From the NCBI RefSeq assembly GCF_002994745.2, contig NC_037090.1, positions 32,036,501 through 32,100,500 on the forward strand: a DNA stretch of 64,000 nucleotides, read 5' to 3'. This document shows, in pieces, positions 12,029-20,739 of this stretch. The notes under the pieces were generated by a model. That model had not been told where the DNA came from. It made no database searches and saw nothing but the letters and a program-made list of their open reading frames with translations. Source of the DNA: Rosa chinensis (taxonomy: Eukaryota; Streptophyta; Magnoliopsida; Rosales; Rosaceae). The position numbers and the translations under genes were made by a program. The first letter of the stretch is position 1, and each line of letters opens with the position of its first letter.

Positions 12029-13133
12029 GGGAAAATTTCGCAAACAGTACACCAAGTAAAGGCTACTAATAATTCTTATACACAAAGTTTCAAACCAAAC
12101 ATTTCGGTACACGAAATCTGAAACTCGACCCACTATCAGTACACGACGTCAATTTTTGACACCAAAATGTCCATTATGCCCTCAGTTCTTTTTTTTTTTT
12201 AATAATTTTTTTTTCTGTTATTTTTTTTTCGTTTTTATGTCTTTCTTCTTCCTTCTTCCAGGCTCACTCCCTCACTCGATCTTTCGCCGTCGGGGACAAC
12301 TCTGTTCCCGGCAAGGCCTTCAGCTCCGGGACCACAATCTGGCTGAGCGGGGCCCTCGACCTTCAGTTCAACAAGTGCGAGAGAGCCAAAGAGGCTTAAA
12401 TCCACGGGATCGAGACCTTGATCTGCATCCCAACTTCCGACGGTGTTCTTGAAATGGGTTCCTCCGGTTTGATCAGAGAGAACTGGGGGTTGATCCAGCA
12501 AACCAAGTCGTTGTTCAGGTCGGATCAGCCCAACCCGGAAACAAGACCGCTCGAGTTCATCAACCGGAACTTCTCCATTTTTGACATCGGCATCATTGCC
12601 AGTGTGCAAGAAGAGGATCACAGCTCGTACAATGACGACAAGAAACATGTTTTTGGTTCTAGCAAGAAGAAGAATGGAGCTCCGACCCCAAACCTGGACT
12701 TCGCAGATTCCGACTGCTAGATGAAAAGAGCGCCGAAGAAACGGGGCCGGAAACCCGGGCTGGGCCGAGACACGCCGCTCAACCACGTGGAGGAGGAGCG
12801 GCAACGGCGGGAGAAGCTCACCTCGCAAGGGCGGCGTTAGAAGCGAGGGAGTGAGCGCAGAGGTGAGGAAGGCGGCGTTGGAAGCGAAGGAGTGAGCTCG
12901 GAAGAAGGAAGAAGAAAGAGATAAAAACGAAGGAAAAAAAAATAATAGAAAAAAAAATTATTAAAAAAAAAAAGAATTGAGGGCATAATGGACATTTTGG
13001 TGTCAAAAATTGACATCGTGTACTGATAGTGGGTCGAGTTTCAGATTTCGTGTACCGAAATGTTTGGTTTGAAACTTTGTATATAAAAATTATTAGTGGC
13101 ATTTACTTGGTGTACTGTTTGCGAAATTTTCCC
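12029..13133. mobile_element. Pack-MULE (Mutator-like element carrying host-gene sequence)
   Basis: Both ends are GGGAAAATTTCGCAAACAGT in inverted orientation, and the terminal inverted repeats extend about 240 bp (12029 to about 12270 and about 12890 to 13133) with few mismatches. The 9-bp direct repeat TTAATTGAA at 12020-12028 and 13134-13142 is the target duplication expected of Mutator-like elements. There is no MURA transposase. Between the repeats lies a bHLH transcription-factor fragment, so it fits the Pack-MULE class. It landed inside a MITE-like element. Confidence 0.92.
12280..12822 (+). pseudogene. bHLH transcription factor fragment (MYC2/bHLH14-like) captured by the Pack-MULE
   Basis: One plus-strand frame gives two parts of an MYC2-type factor joined together. 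Up to about 12640 it matches the N-terminal bHLH-MYC_N domain, with VGDNSVPGKAFSSGTTIWLS, ETLICIPTSDGVLEMGSSGL and WGLIQQTKSLF. From 12721 it matches the basic region, [20 protein letters not shown] then ERQRREKLT, keeping the H, E and R that contact E-box DNA in this family. The middle of the protein and the helix-loop-helix are missing; the frame ends in the right terminal repeat. Two in-frame stops, TAA at 12397-12399 and TAG at 12718-12720, break the frame. Subgroup IIId/e members are usually intronless, so the absence of introns does not show an RNA route. bHLH14 is my best guess; MYC2-4 or JAM proteins are alternatives. Confidence 0.85.
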
Positions 13134-13346
13134 TTAATTGAAAGTTATAAGTCACTGACAGCAGATTTTAGAAGCAATCTAGAGGTTGCTTTTAAAAGCT
13201 GTTGTGGATCAAAACAAGTTATGAAGTTGTTCTATGTACTGATAGTACTTTTAAAAATATTATTTACCAAACACAAAACTATTTTAATTCACAGCTGCGT
13301 AGTCTCACAACACAACAGTAATAGTTTTTTTTTTTTTTTTTTTTTA

Positions 13347-13425
13347 AAGTCACAGCAATCCCAAAACTAGCCCTTCATGAACTTTCTCAACTACTTGGGA
13401 TTCCCTAATTACCATTGTTATATAT

Positions 13426-13465
<40 letters not shown>

Positions 13466-13543
13466 TCACAGCAATCCCAAAACTAGCCCTTCATGAACTT
13501 TCTCAACTACTTGGGATTCCCTAATTACCATTGTTATATATGA
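13347..13543. repeat. 81-bp direct duplication, each copy preceded by a poly(T) run
   Basis: The sequence from AAGTCACAGCAATCCCAAAA through CCATTGTTATATATGA occurs at 13347-13427 and again at 13463-13543. Long T runs precede both (about 13325-13345 and 13429-13462). The copies look identical. The first 25 bases are the right end of the MITE-like element, so the duplication includes that border plus flanking DNA. Confidence 0.9.
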
Positions 13544-13689
13544 TAATAGCTTTTCCTTATTATCTTTGTATTTTTCCCTGTCAAATTGGCAAAAACCAAC
13601 GTAAAGATTTTGATTTTGTCCAAATTTTGATAAACAAACGTCACCATGTTCAATTGTCCTTACAAATGTTTATGCCCCCACTTCCATAG

Positions 13690-13725
<36 letters not shown>

Positions 13726-14014
13726 AGAAAGAGGGATGGCTACTATTACAATAAACAAATTACAGGGTAGATTTTGCTATCCAGCTCCACTATACATAAT
13801 TTAAGATGATAATGATACAGCTAAACAGGTATACAATAGAGAATCAGAAGTGGGATTTTAGTCTCTGAACTGAAATCAAAATAAATTGAGTTAAAAGGAA
13901 GGTAAAAACAAAAGTCTTCATTCATCTTTTTAAGGAGGCTTTCTTGTGCTTTCCATGCCTCTCCTTTAATTTCTCAACTTTTCCATTTCCGTCGAGCTAT
14001 TTGCTAACAGATCC
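13544..14014. other. Non-coding DNA; poly(T) run at 13693-13724, then probable 3' trailer of the NPH3 pseudogene
   Basis: A run of 32 T lies at 13693-13724. Read on the minus strand it is a poly(A) tract about 290 bp beyond the stop codon of the NPH3-like fragment, compatible with the tail of a retrocopied mRNA. No other gene is seen. Confidence 0.55.
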
Positions 14015-14330
14015 CTATTGAGCACTGCACATCTGGGATTTGATCTTGAACCCAAATTTCTTCGATCTATTTCCCCACTTCTTGATCTCCTGTCTCATGT
14101 TGGAACACTCCTTCTCAAGCTCGGATACACGCATTCTCATACCATCCATCCCGGCCTTCAAAACCTGATTCTTCTTCACAGTGGTCTCCCAACCTCTTCC
14201 CTCATTAGACCCCAAAAAGCCAGAGAACCCATTTCTTAACTGCCTTGATCCATCAAGATTGTTTGAAACCAGAAAGCAGCTGGCAATTAAAGACCTAAGT
14301 TGAAACTGCTCAAAGAAGAGAACATGAACA
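14015..14330 (-). pseudogene. NPH3-family protein, C-terminal part (3' half of split pseudogene)
   Basis: The minus strand encodes the tail of a BTB/POZ-NPH3 protein of the NRL family, known as plant adaptors in phototropin signalling and auxin-related processes. The frame enters with VLFFEQFQLRSLI and FLVSNNLDGSRQLRNGF at the copia junction, continues through the short C-terminal coiled coil (MRMRVSELEKECSNMRQEI) and ends KKFGFKIKSQMCSAQ at a TAG stop (14015-14017), a tail typical of the family. The reading continues at 61413-61708 if C1 (14331-61412) and one copy of the GAACA duplication are ignored. A poly(A)-like tract follows at 13724-13693. It lacks any N-terminal BTB domain in this window. 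Confidence 0.88.
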
Positions 14331-14472
14331 TGTTAGAATCAAATATGGACTTGTCACACATTAACATTAAGTATAATGATAATTAGCTAAATGTCAAATC
14401 TAGTTTAATATGGACACAAACTCAAATCAATACTTGTAACTTAATGAAAGAGTGTATCAATTCATTAAGGTA
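14331..14472 (+). repeat. C1 5' LTR, first piece
   Basis: The sequence from TGTTAGAATC to CATTAAGGTA matches the first 142 bp of the 3' LTR at 60933. It is broken off by CACTA-2; the second piece resumes at 32964 after a duplicated GTA. Confidence 0.93.
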
Positions 14473-15099
14473 TACTACACCAAAATCCTCATCACACTAC
14501 ACTTTTTAGACAACGAAAAAAAAAAATTCCGTTGTGTGTTGACGAAAACAGCTTCACACAACACGTTTAATGAGATTTAGTTGTATAAGGAGGTCAAAAA
14601 TCAATTTTTTTTGGGTGCAAGATTATTGTACAACAGTTATAAGGTTTTGTCTGTTGTCTGAATGAAAATTTTTTTTTCCTCTCACCTTGCTCAAATTTGG
14701 GTCGAAATTTTGACTGACCTTATACAACAGTATAGTTGTATCTGTTGTATGAGATTAAGTTGCAAAATAACATACAATACATTTTTTGTTTCCGTTGTGC
14801 AAGTTTGGAAGAAAATCAGATGTACTCCAAAATGAGAGTGATTAGCCCCAAAAAGACCAATTTTTGGGTGAAATGCTAGTACACGGTTGTAAGCTCTTAC
14901 AACGGAATGACATATTTTTGTTGTGTGAATGCGAGATGGTAATCCTAGGCGGGAGAAGTGAGTTTGTATGTGATTAGCACTAGGCGGGAGATTTGCTTGT
15001 TAGGTCCCTAAGTTTCAAGTATAGACCATGAGACAACCAAAATTCATTTATGTGTTGTCTGAATTGATTATACAAAGTCAAAAACTAAACTTAATGCGC

Positions 15100-16100
15100 T
15101 TTTGTCTACCACACTGTCTCCCACTTAGCTAGTCTTCGGGAAAAGCCGTAAAACCTATCTTCTTCTAGCTTCTGAAAGCGGAACCTGTCTTCTTCTCTTA
15201 AAGAATCAAACTCATCTTCTTCTCGAAACCCATCTTCTTCTAGATACATATATTTCAGCCAAAAAAACTTCCACACTCCCTCTCTCTCTCTCTGATTTCA
15301 CTCCCCTCTCTGCGGTTCTTTGAGTCGTAAACCCTAACCCCTCTTTTCTTCGATTTTTGAATTTGAAGAGGCGTGTAATTCTCCTCTCTCTGCTATCTCG
15401 ACTTGAGATTAGGGTTCTTCATACCGAAAAAATTAGGAGGTTCTTCGATCTACTGATTCTGCATACTAGGAAAAAGAAGCTCATCAAGGAATGTGAAGGC
15501 TGGGTCTTCGAAACCTCTAATAGATCTCACGAGTTAGTGGCCGGTGCATCCAAGAGATATGATAAGATCAGGACGGCGGCGCTCAAGCAAGAAGATTCGA
15601 TAAGAGCGGGGAACGAAACTTTCACACTCCCAAAAAAAATTAGACCCGACCCCGAGAGAAAGCGTGCTCAAACCCTAATTTTCATTCTCAACCCATCAAC
15701 CTCCTCCTCCCCAAACTCGCTCCTCCTCCTCCTCACCATTACAATCCTTCCTCCTCCATTCATCAGCGGAATCTGAAGCTTCGAGAGAGCCGAAGAAACC
15801 TAGACCCCAACAAAGTCGAAGAAATTGATGAAGCTCTTAATCCTTTCGATGACAAACTCGAGCTCTCTCTCCACCTTTCGCCGCCTCTGACGGAGATCAA
15901 CCAGCTGATGTTCACTGCTTCTAGCTTTGTCGGTTAACCTAACACAACCACGATGATGACGGCTCAGTTGCACCCTGAATCGACATTGCCGGCTCCGAAA
16001 TTTCCTGACTTTCGATTCCGATTCACACTAGTCGAGAGTAGGAAGAAGAAGCGATAGTGATGAGTTCGGCGGTGCTGAAGAAGAGAAGAAGGCCAAATGC
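15100..16100 (+). pseudogene. Unrecognised leader- and exon-like sequence in CACTA-2
   Basis: A CT-rich leader (15170-15350) is followed by an open frame at 15357-15776, encoding among others KKLIKECEGWVFETSNRSHE and ELVAGASKRYDKIRTAALKQ, and then by a stretch with NKVEEIDEALNPFDDKLELS at about 15800-15870. The composition resembles transcribed plant gene sequence and not subterminal repeat. I cannot assign a family, and the frames do not join cleanly, so it is listed as a likely captured or decayed gene portion. Confidence 0.4.
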
Positions 16101-16111
16101 TCTGACTGTGT

Positions 16112-16340
16112 CCATTAATTTGAAGATTTACAGAGTCAGCGATAGGCTCTTCCTCTGCCTCGCCTGCCTTACCGCCGATGCTCAGACTCTGTAAGTTGGA
16201 ATTGCCTGTTCTTCACTTAGGGTTATGGTTTTTAAGCGTTGATTTCGATTGGTGTAATTTTTTGTTTGGGTAATTTTGGTGAAGGTTTCAGAGGTATAAA
16301 CACAAGGTTTACCAGCAGAGGGAAGAGAGGCATTTTTGAT
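16112..16340 (+). pseudogene. 20S proteasome beta-3-like (PBC) gene fragment, two exons, captured by CACTA-2
   Basis: The first exon, to 16190, encodes LKIYRVSDRLFLCLACLTAD then AQTL, resembling the segment of proteasome beta-3 subunits that reads ...ISKIHDRVFIGLSGLATD... in plants. A GTAAGT donor at 16191 opens a 94-bp intron. The second exon begins at 16285 after GGTGAAG and reads FQRYKHKVYQQREERH, matching the next part of the family before a stop. The codon split across the intron is kept (CT then G). The active host protein is a structural beta subunit of the 20S core; this piece covers only about 45 residues and cannot make one. Which of the two usual plant paralogues it came from is not decidable here. 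Confidence 0.72.
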
Positions 16341-19300
16341 GGGTGTTCTATATATGCTTGGTCCAGACTCGTACTTGATACATCTGTCATGATCTTTCTT
16401 AAATTTTACAATTTTTTTTTTTTTTGTCAACTACAGGTCACCTGATGGAAAAGATTGAATGCTGACCGAACTCGGAATAGAAGATGGGGCACAACTGAAG
16501 CGTCGTTTGATCCCCAAATCTAGAGTGAAATCTAAGAGAAGCAAAATGAAAAGCGAAAGCAAAACCAGAGAGAGGTAAAGGTCTTTTGAGCTTCTTAGTT
16601 TAAGCAATTGAGAGTTATCTTTTTGCGTTTATAGTTATGTGAAACCATTTGGCCTTAGTTCTGAATTTTCACGTTTTATTTTCCTATATGTTCCCCGGAA
16701 TGAATGTGGGGAGTTGGAACGTTTGGAGAAGCTAGTGAATAGTATGAGAGGGGAAGCTCGGTGTATATAGATGAAGAAAGAATTGAAATTGGCTGAATTG
16801 GTATATATTGGAGTTAAGCTTGCACCTTTCGTTAGTTTGATCCACCTATTTTTTCTTTTGCTGCATTTTGGAATTTTTCTGGGAATCCAAACAGTGTTTT
16901 CTCTTCTAGTGTTCTGCATTATTATGGTATTTAATTTTTGGATGTGATTACGGATCTGGCGGTATGGTGTTAGCGTGAGAATCTTTATTGACGATGTATG
17001 TGAAATTTTGTTATATTGTGGAATTATTTGTTTGTTTTTGTCATTTTTTTATGGAGGTCTTGACTTTTTGACCCTGTTTTGATTGGTTTGGTTTGCAACT
17101 GGGAATTGATAATAATTAAAGAAGGGAATAGGTTTGAGTATTTTTCTGGATAATGATTTTGACTTGGTCATATGCTTGATTATGAGGGATTTTTGGTAAT
17201 GAAGACTAAATGAAATGAAATTGGGAATAATGGTCATGTTTTAGTAGTCTCACTCAATGAAATTGAAAGCTCTGTGTGATCTAGTTAAATAATATGCTTC
17301 CTGTTTTCTCCTTTTTGCTATTGGATTTGAAACTTGAAAGCCTAGATACAAGTTCTAATGCATTACCTATTGAGACATGATGAGGGTATTAGTAATAATA
17401 CTCTTTGCATTTAGTTGTATATATCTTGCATGGTCCTGATTATATTTTGTGTCCTTGTTCAATAGGAGAGAAAATACTTTGGGGAAATCTATTAGCATTG
17501 GAATCAAGTCTTCAGGGAGCCAGGATGGGCACTGATGGTGGATATTGGAAGGGGTACCATTCTTATTCCTTTAATAATGAACTCTCTCTCATGTCTATTT
17601 ATAGTTACAACTCCTAGTGATTCTCAATTATAAGCAATTAGCATTTCCTCCAGATGTTGGCTCTTCAATCTTCGATGGCAACAATGATGATTTTATTTAG
17701 ATAAAGAAGAAGTTGGAATTTGGTTAAATCCCTTTATCTGTTATGTTTAATGTACGACTCAATATGGATGCTGATTCTAATAGAAACTTTGACTGTCATG
17801 ATCCACAGCTCTTGATTAACCCATATTATGAATTTATAACTACAAATAATAGATCGGTTGTACACTTACTTACTTTTTAATTTTTAGCATTTGTGGAATG
17901 TTTATCGAGCTACCTGACTTTAGTCATAGAGATGAACAACCCCATAGATATAAAACAGGAAGTTGTTGGGGTGTATGTTAGTTTTTGTCCAAACTTTTCC
18001 ATAAACCTTTTGTCCTAGGACATCACTGCTTACTCGCTCTCATCCTGTGATACATGTACCAAGCTTATATATCAAGGGGCATATTGCCGAAGAATAAATA
18101 TGGCCATAGATCTGTGGGTCTCTTACCTCAAAAATAGAGGAATTCACATAGTTAGTGAAGTTAGCATATAGAATGATCAATTTTACAAAATTTTATGATT
18201 TTCAGTAATGTTATTGATTTTTGGCGGTCATGCCCTTGCATTAAGCAAAGGTCGTGCATCAATTTTGCATCTTCTGCGAATATTATCTTAATCCTTGCTC
18301 TAGGGATGCCCATATCCACAGCTCTTAGTTAAACATATTATGAATGATATTAACAGATCTGGGAGACTTGTGCTGATTAATTAGCCAACTTGCCACTTAA
18401 TTCTCTTTTATTAGCACGATAATTGTTTGGTTGCCTATATTTGGGTTGTAGGGCATCTTAAATGTCCTTCTAATTAACTTTTCTTTGGCTTGACACAGAT
18501 ATTGTTAAGGTTCTGAGTGTGTTTATCATTCTGTTCATGAAAGTACTAGCATACTTGTGCTCTCCTCTGATTCCTCAGGTATGTCCATACTAAATAGAAG
18601 TTTGTTCTCTATTGCAATTTCTTATCTTCTCTCTGCTTTGTATTTTTAATTTGACTACTTGAAAACTGATGATTAAATAATCCTTGCTATACTGTTTACT
18701 TATTTCCATTTATGATTCGCTGTTTGTTTTTGTTTCTGGTTTTGGTAGAATGCTGGGGCATATATCTTCCGGCCTAATGGTACATTTTTCTTACCTCTGT
18801 TTTTGAATTCTCCAATTGTAACACCACTTCTCAGAAAGCTTAAAAGCACATATACTTATTTTGGTATGAATGTATAGCTGCACCACAAGTCTGTTATATG
18901 ATGCAAGAAATCATGTTCTATATAAGGTAATCTATGAATGTAATAATTTTTGTTATAGACTAATGTATTTATATGTTCTTACTAGTATTTGTTCGTTGCT
19001 CTCTTTTGTTTGTCATTTTCGTGTTCCTATGTTCTTAAGTCATAACAGATATTTAGACTTTATTTAACTTTCTCACCTCTGTTTGGTCAGGTCACCAACA
19101 CATTTGACCATGTACTGGTACACATATGGTGTTTCTCAAGTAAGCTTATATGATGATTGTTTCTTTAGTTTCCTTACACGTGTGAGCTAGGTTGTAATTT
19201 TAAGTCTGGGGTTAAATGTCTTCTTATAACATTTTAAATATGATATAACAAAGCTAGGTTGTGTGTGTTTTAAAAGATATAATAGAGAAGGTTTTGGTTG

Positions 19301-19379
19301 TCTCTTTAATTAGGATCATTACCATGCCTTAGAGTATAAGCCCTGTTAATCTGATAGTTTTTTTCTTTCTTATTTGCAG
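16341..19379. other. Intron-like, AT-rich interior of CACTA-2
   Basis: Sequence is AT-rich with scattered splice-like signals (for example an acceptor ACTACAG at 16438 followed by a short stretch reading LTELGIEDGAQLKRRL). I identify no protein family with confidence. Small open frames in this region look incidental. Part of the stretch may be introns of the Ulp1-like gene whose last exons follow. Confidence 0.45.
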
Positions 19380-19482
19380 GCATTATATGGGCGAGTCTTT
19401 GACCACTGGAACTTGCAAGCATGAGGGAAGTAACTGGAACTTGCATTGCAGTGTACCAGAGGTAGAAAATATTCAGTTCTTT

Positions 19483-19517
<35 letters not shown>

Positions 19518-19875
19518 GTTCTAACTCATTGATTCATTTGCTTGTGTTTAGGGCATTCCTCCTCAACCTAGCAACAAGGAGTGCGGGTACTTTATCATGC
19601 ACTGCATGAGAGATATCATTGAGGACAAAGACATGTCATTGTTTCCTTCCAAGGTATCAACATAGCTATAAATATAGTCACTTGAATCAATTTCTCATAA
19701 CTTTGTTATTATATTCATGCCTCATTCAACAAAATAATTAAGTAATCCCTTTGATATAACAAATCAATTTCAGTGGGAGAGGAGAGGCAGCAGCCAATAC
19801 ACCTAAGCAGATATTGATCAAGTGCGAAATGAGTGGGGGAAGTTTGTTGTCAACACATATGTGCATGAGCCATGA
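19380..19875 (+). pseudogene. Ulp1-like cysteine protease (C48 family), last three exons
   Basis: Three exons read in phase: 19380-19461, 19552-19653 and 19775-19875. Introns have GT-AG borders (GTAGAAA to GTTTAG, GTATCAA to TTTCAG). The product has NWNLHCSVPEGIPPQPSNKE then CGYFIMHCMRDIIE, the region around the catalytic cysteine of Ulp1/SENP proteases, which cleave SUMO from conjugates. The third exon gives ADIDQVRNEWGKFVVNTYVH and ends EP-stop, similar to Ulp1-like proteins carried by plant transposons. One TAA at about 19803 interrupts the third exon. The histidine and aspartate of the triad would lie upstream and I could not place them. Plant CACTA and MULE elements are known to carry Ulp1-like genes, so this may be an element gene and not a recent capture. 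Confidence 0.75.
19487..19514. repeat. (TA)n microsatellite
   Basis: A run of alternating A and T inside the first Ulp1-like intron. Confidence 0.95.
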
Positions 19876-20170
19876 AGTAGCGCGCTTGTTGCTGGTCCAT
19901 TTTTGCTAAGGAAAGCATCTTTTTTTTGTGCTTTTCTGCTGGTACATTGTCATTCACCATGTGTTGCATGTTTTGGAATAATAGATATATATGTATAAGC
20001 TTTTTGATGTCCCAAGTAGATGGGCATGCACTAGAATGCTTTTCTTGTTTAAAATGTTGGGTTCAATGATTAGTGGTTTGCAATGTTTATATTTGGTAGT
20101 AAATGGATCAAATGCACAATTTAATTCAGGAATGAGATATGTTCAAATAATCAGACAACAAAATAGATAC

Positions 20171-20686
20171 TGTACATGCATGTACATTTGCAAGCATAAT
20201 TAGCTATAATGGGCCACGCTCATTGTACCGCCAAAGGTACTAATTCCAACTAAAGGAATGACATGCAGACACACCGCCAGACAGGCCACGGCCTCGGCGT
20301 CGGACCACCTCCAGATCGCCGCCGACGCGCCGCCACGCGCCACGCGAAGATGGCATCAGAAGCTTCTGAAACTGGGAACTGAAGCATGTCAGTCCCACAT
20401 CGAAAACAAAGAGAAGATCAACCTCTTCCTCACCTATAAAAGGTTCTCTCCTCTCTCCTCATTAATTACGCATTCAATACTTACCTACTGTTACTTTGTC
20501 AACACAAATACATTGACTAACTTAGGCATCGGAGAGCAGAAGACCGCCCGGCGCGGTCTCCCTCTGACGCCCATTGTATTTCATTTGACAGGTGACGGTA
20601 GCTTCGAGAACAACACAAGTATCGATCCGCCCACCGGATCAACGTTAGCTAGGGTCCAGCTACCGCTGGACTTTTAGGCATCAACA
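20171..20686 (+). repeat. G1 5' LTR with promoter signals and a stem-loop
   Basis: The LTR begins TGTACATGCATGTACA, itself a palindrome, and ends GGCATCAACA. TCCCACATCGA (20393-20403) lies 42 bp upstream of a TATA box, TATAAAA (20435-20441). A stem-loop follows at 20541-20559: AGACCGC, loop CCGGC, GCGGTCT, then CCCTCTGACG. A 139-aa open frame crosses it but is repeated in the other LTR and has no homology signature, so it is not called as a gene. Confidence 0.9.
20435..20441 (+). promoter_or_regulatory. Predicted TATA box of the G1 LTR promoter
   Basis: TATAAAA sits in CACCTATAAAAGG, about 265 bp into the LTR, in the right place for element transcription to start near 20465. G2 has TATAAA at the same distance from the shared TCCCACATCGA motif. 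Confidence 0.7.
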
Positions 20687-20703
20687 TTGGCGCCGTCTGT
20701 GGG
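20687..20703 (+). other. G1 primer-binding site
   Basis: TTGGCGCCGTCTGTGGG directly follows the 5' LTR, the position where a tRNA 3' end primes minus-strand DNA synthesis. I have not assigned the tRNA. Confidence 0.75.
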
Positions 20704-20739
20704 AATCCTTGAACAAAAGGCCATCCCACCACACTCACC

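Larger units (their letters stand above)
11937..13372. mobile_element. MITE-like element interrupted by the Pack-MULE
   Basis: On the left, GGCCTCATTTGGGATTGCTT begins the block. On the right, near 13352-13371, CAGCAATCCCAAAACTAGCC is its approximate inverted complement. With the MULE and one target-site copy removed, about 320 bp remain, a normal MITE size. I could not find a clear target duplication, so the outer borders are approximate. Confidence 0.5.

Noticed and set aside
12235..12828. 197-codon minus-strand open frame in the Pack-MULE
   Set aside because: The plus strand of the same segment encodes clear bHLH-MYC domain sequence; the minus frame is a shadow of it.
13693..13724. LINE or SINE tail at the poly(T) run
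   Set aside because: No RT/endonuclease or tRNA-derived promoter sequence adjoins it; the neighbouring NPH3-like 3' end explains it better.
20258..20677. 139-codon open frame inside the G1 LTR, repeated at 32020-32439
   Set aside because: It spans promoter, TATA box and leader signals, is present in both LTRs by necessity, and has no protein-family features.
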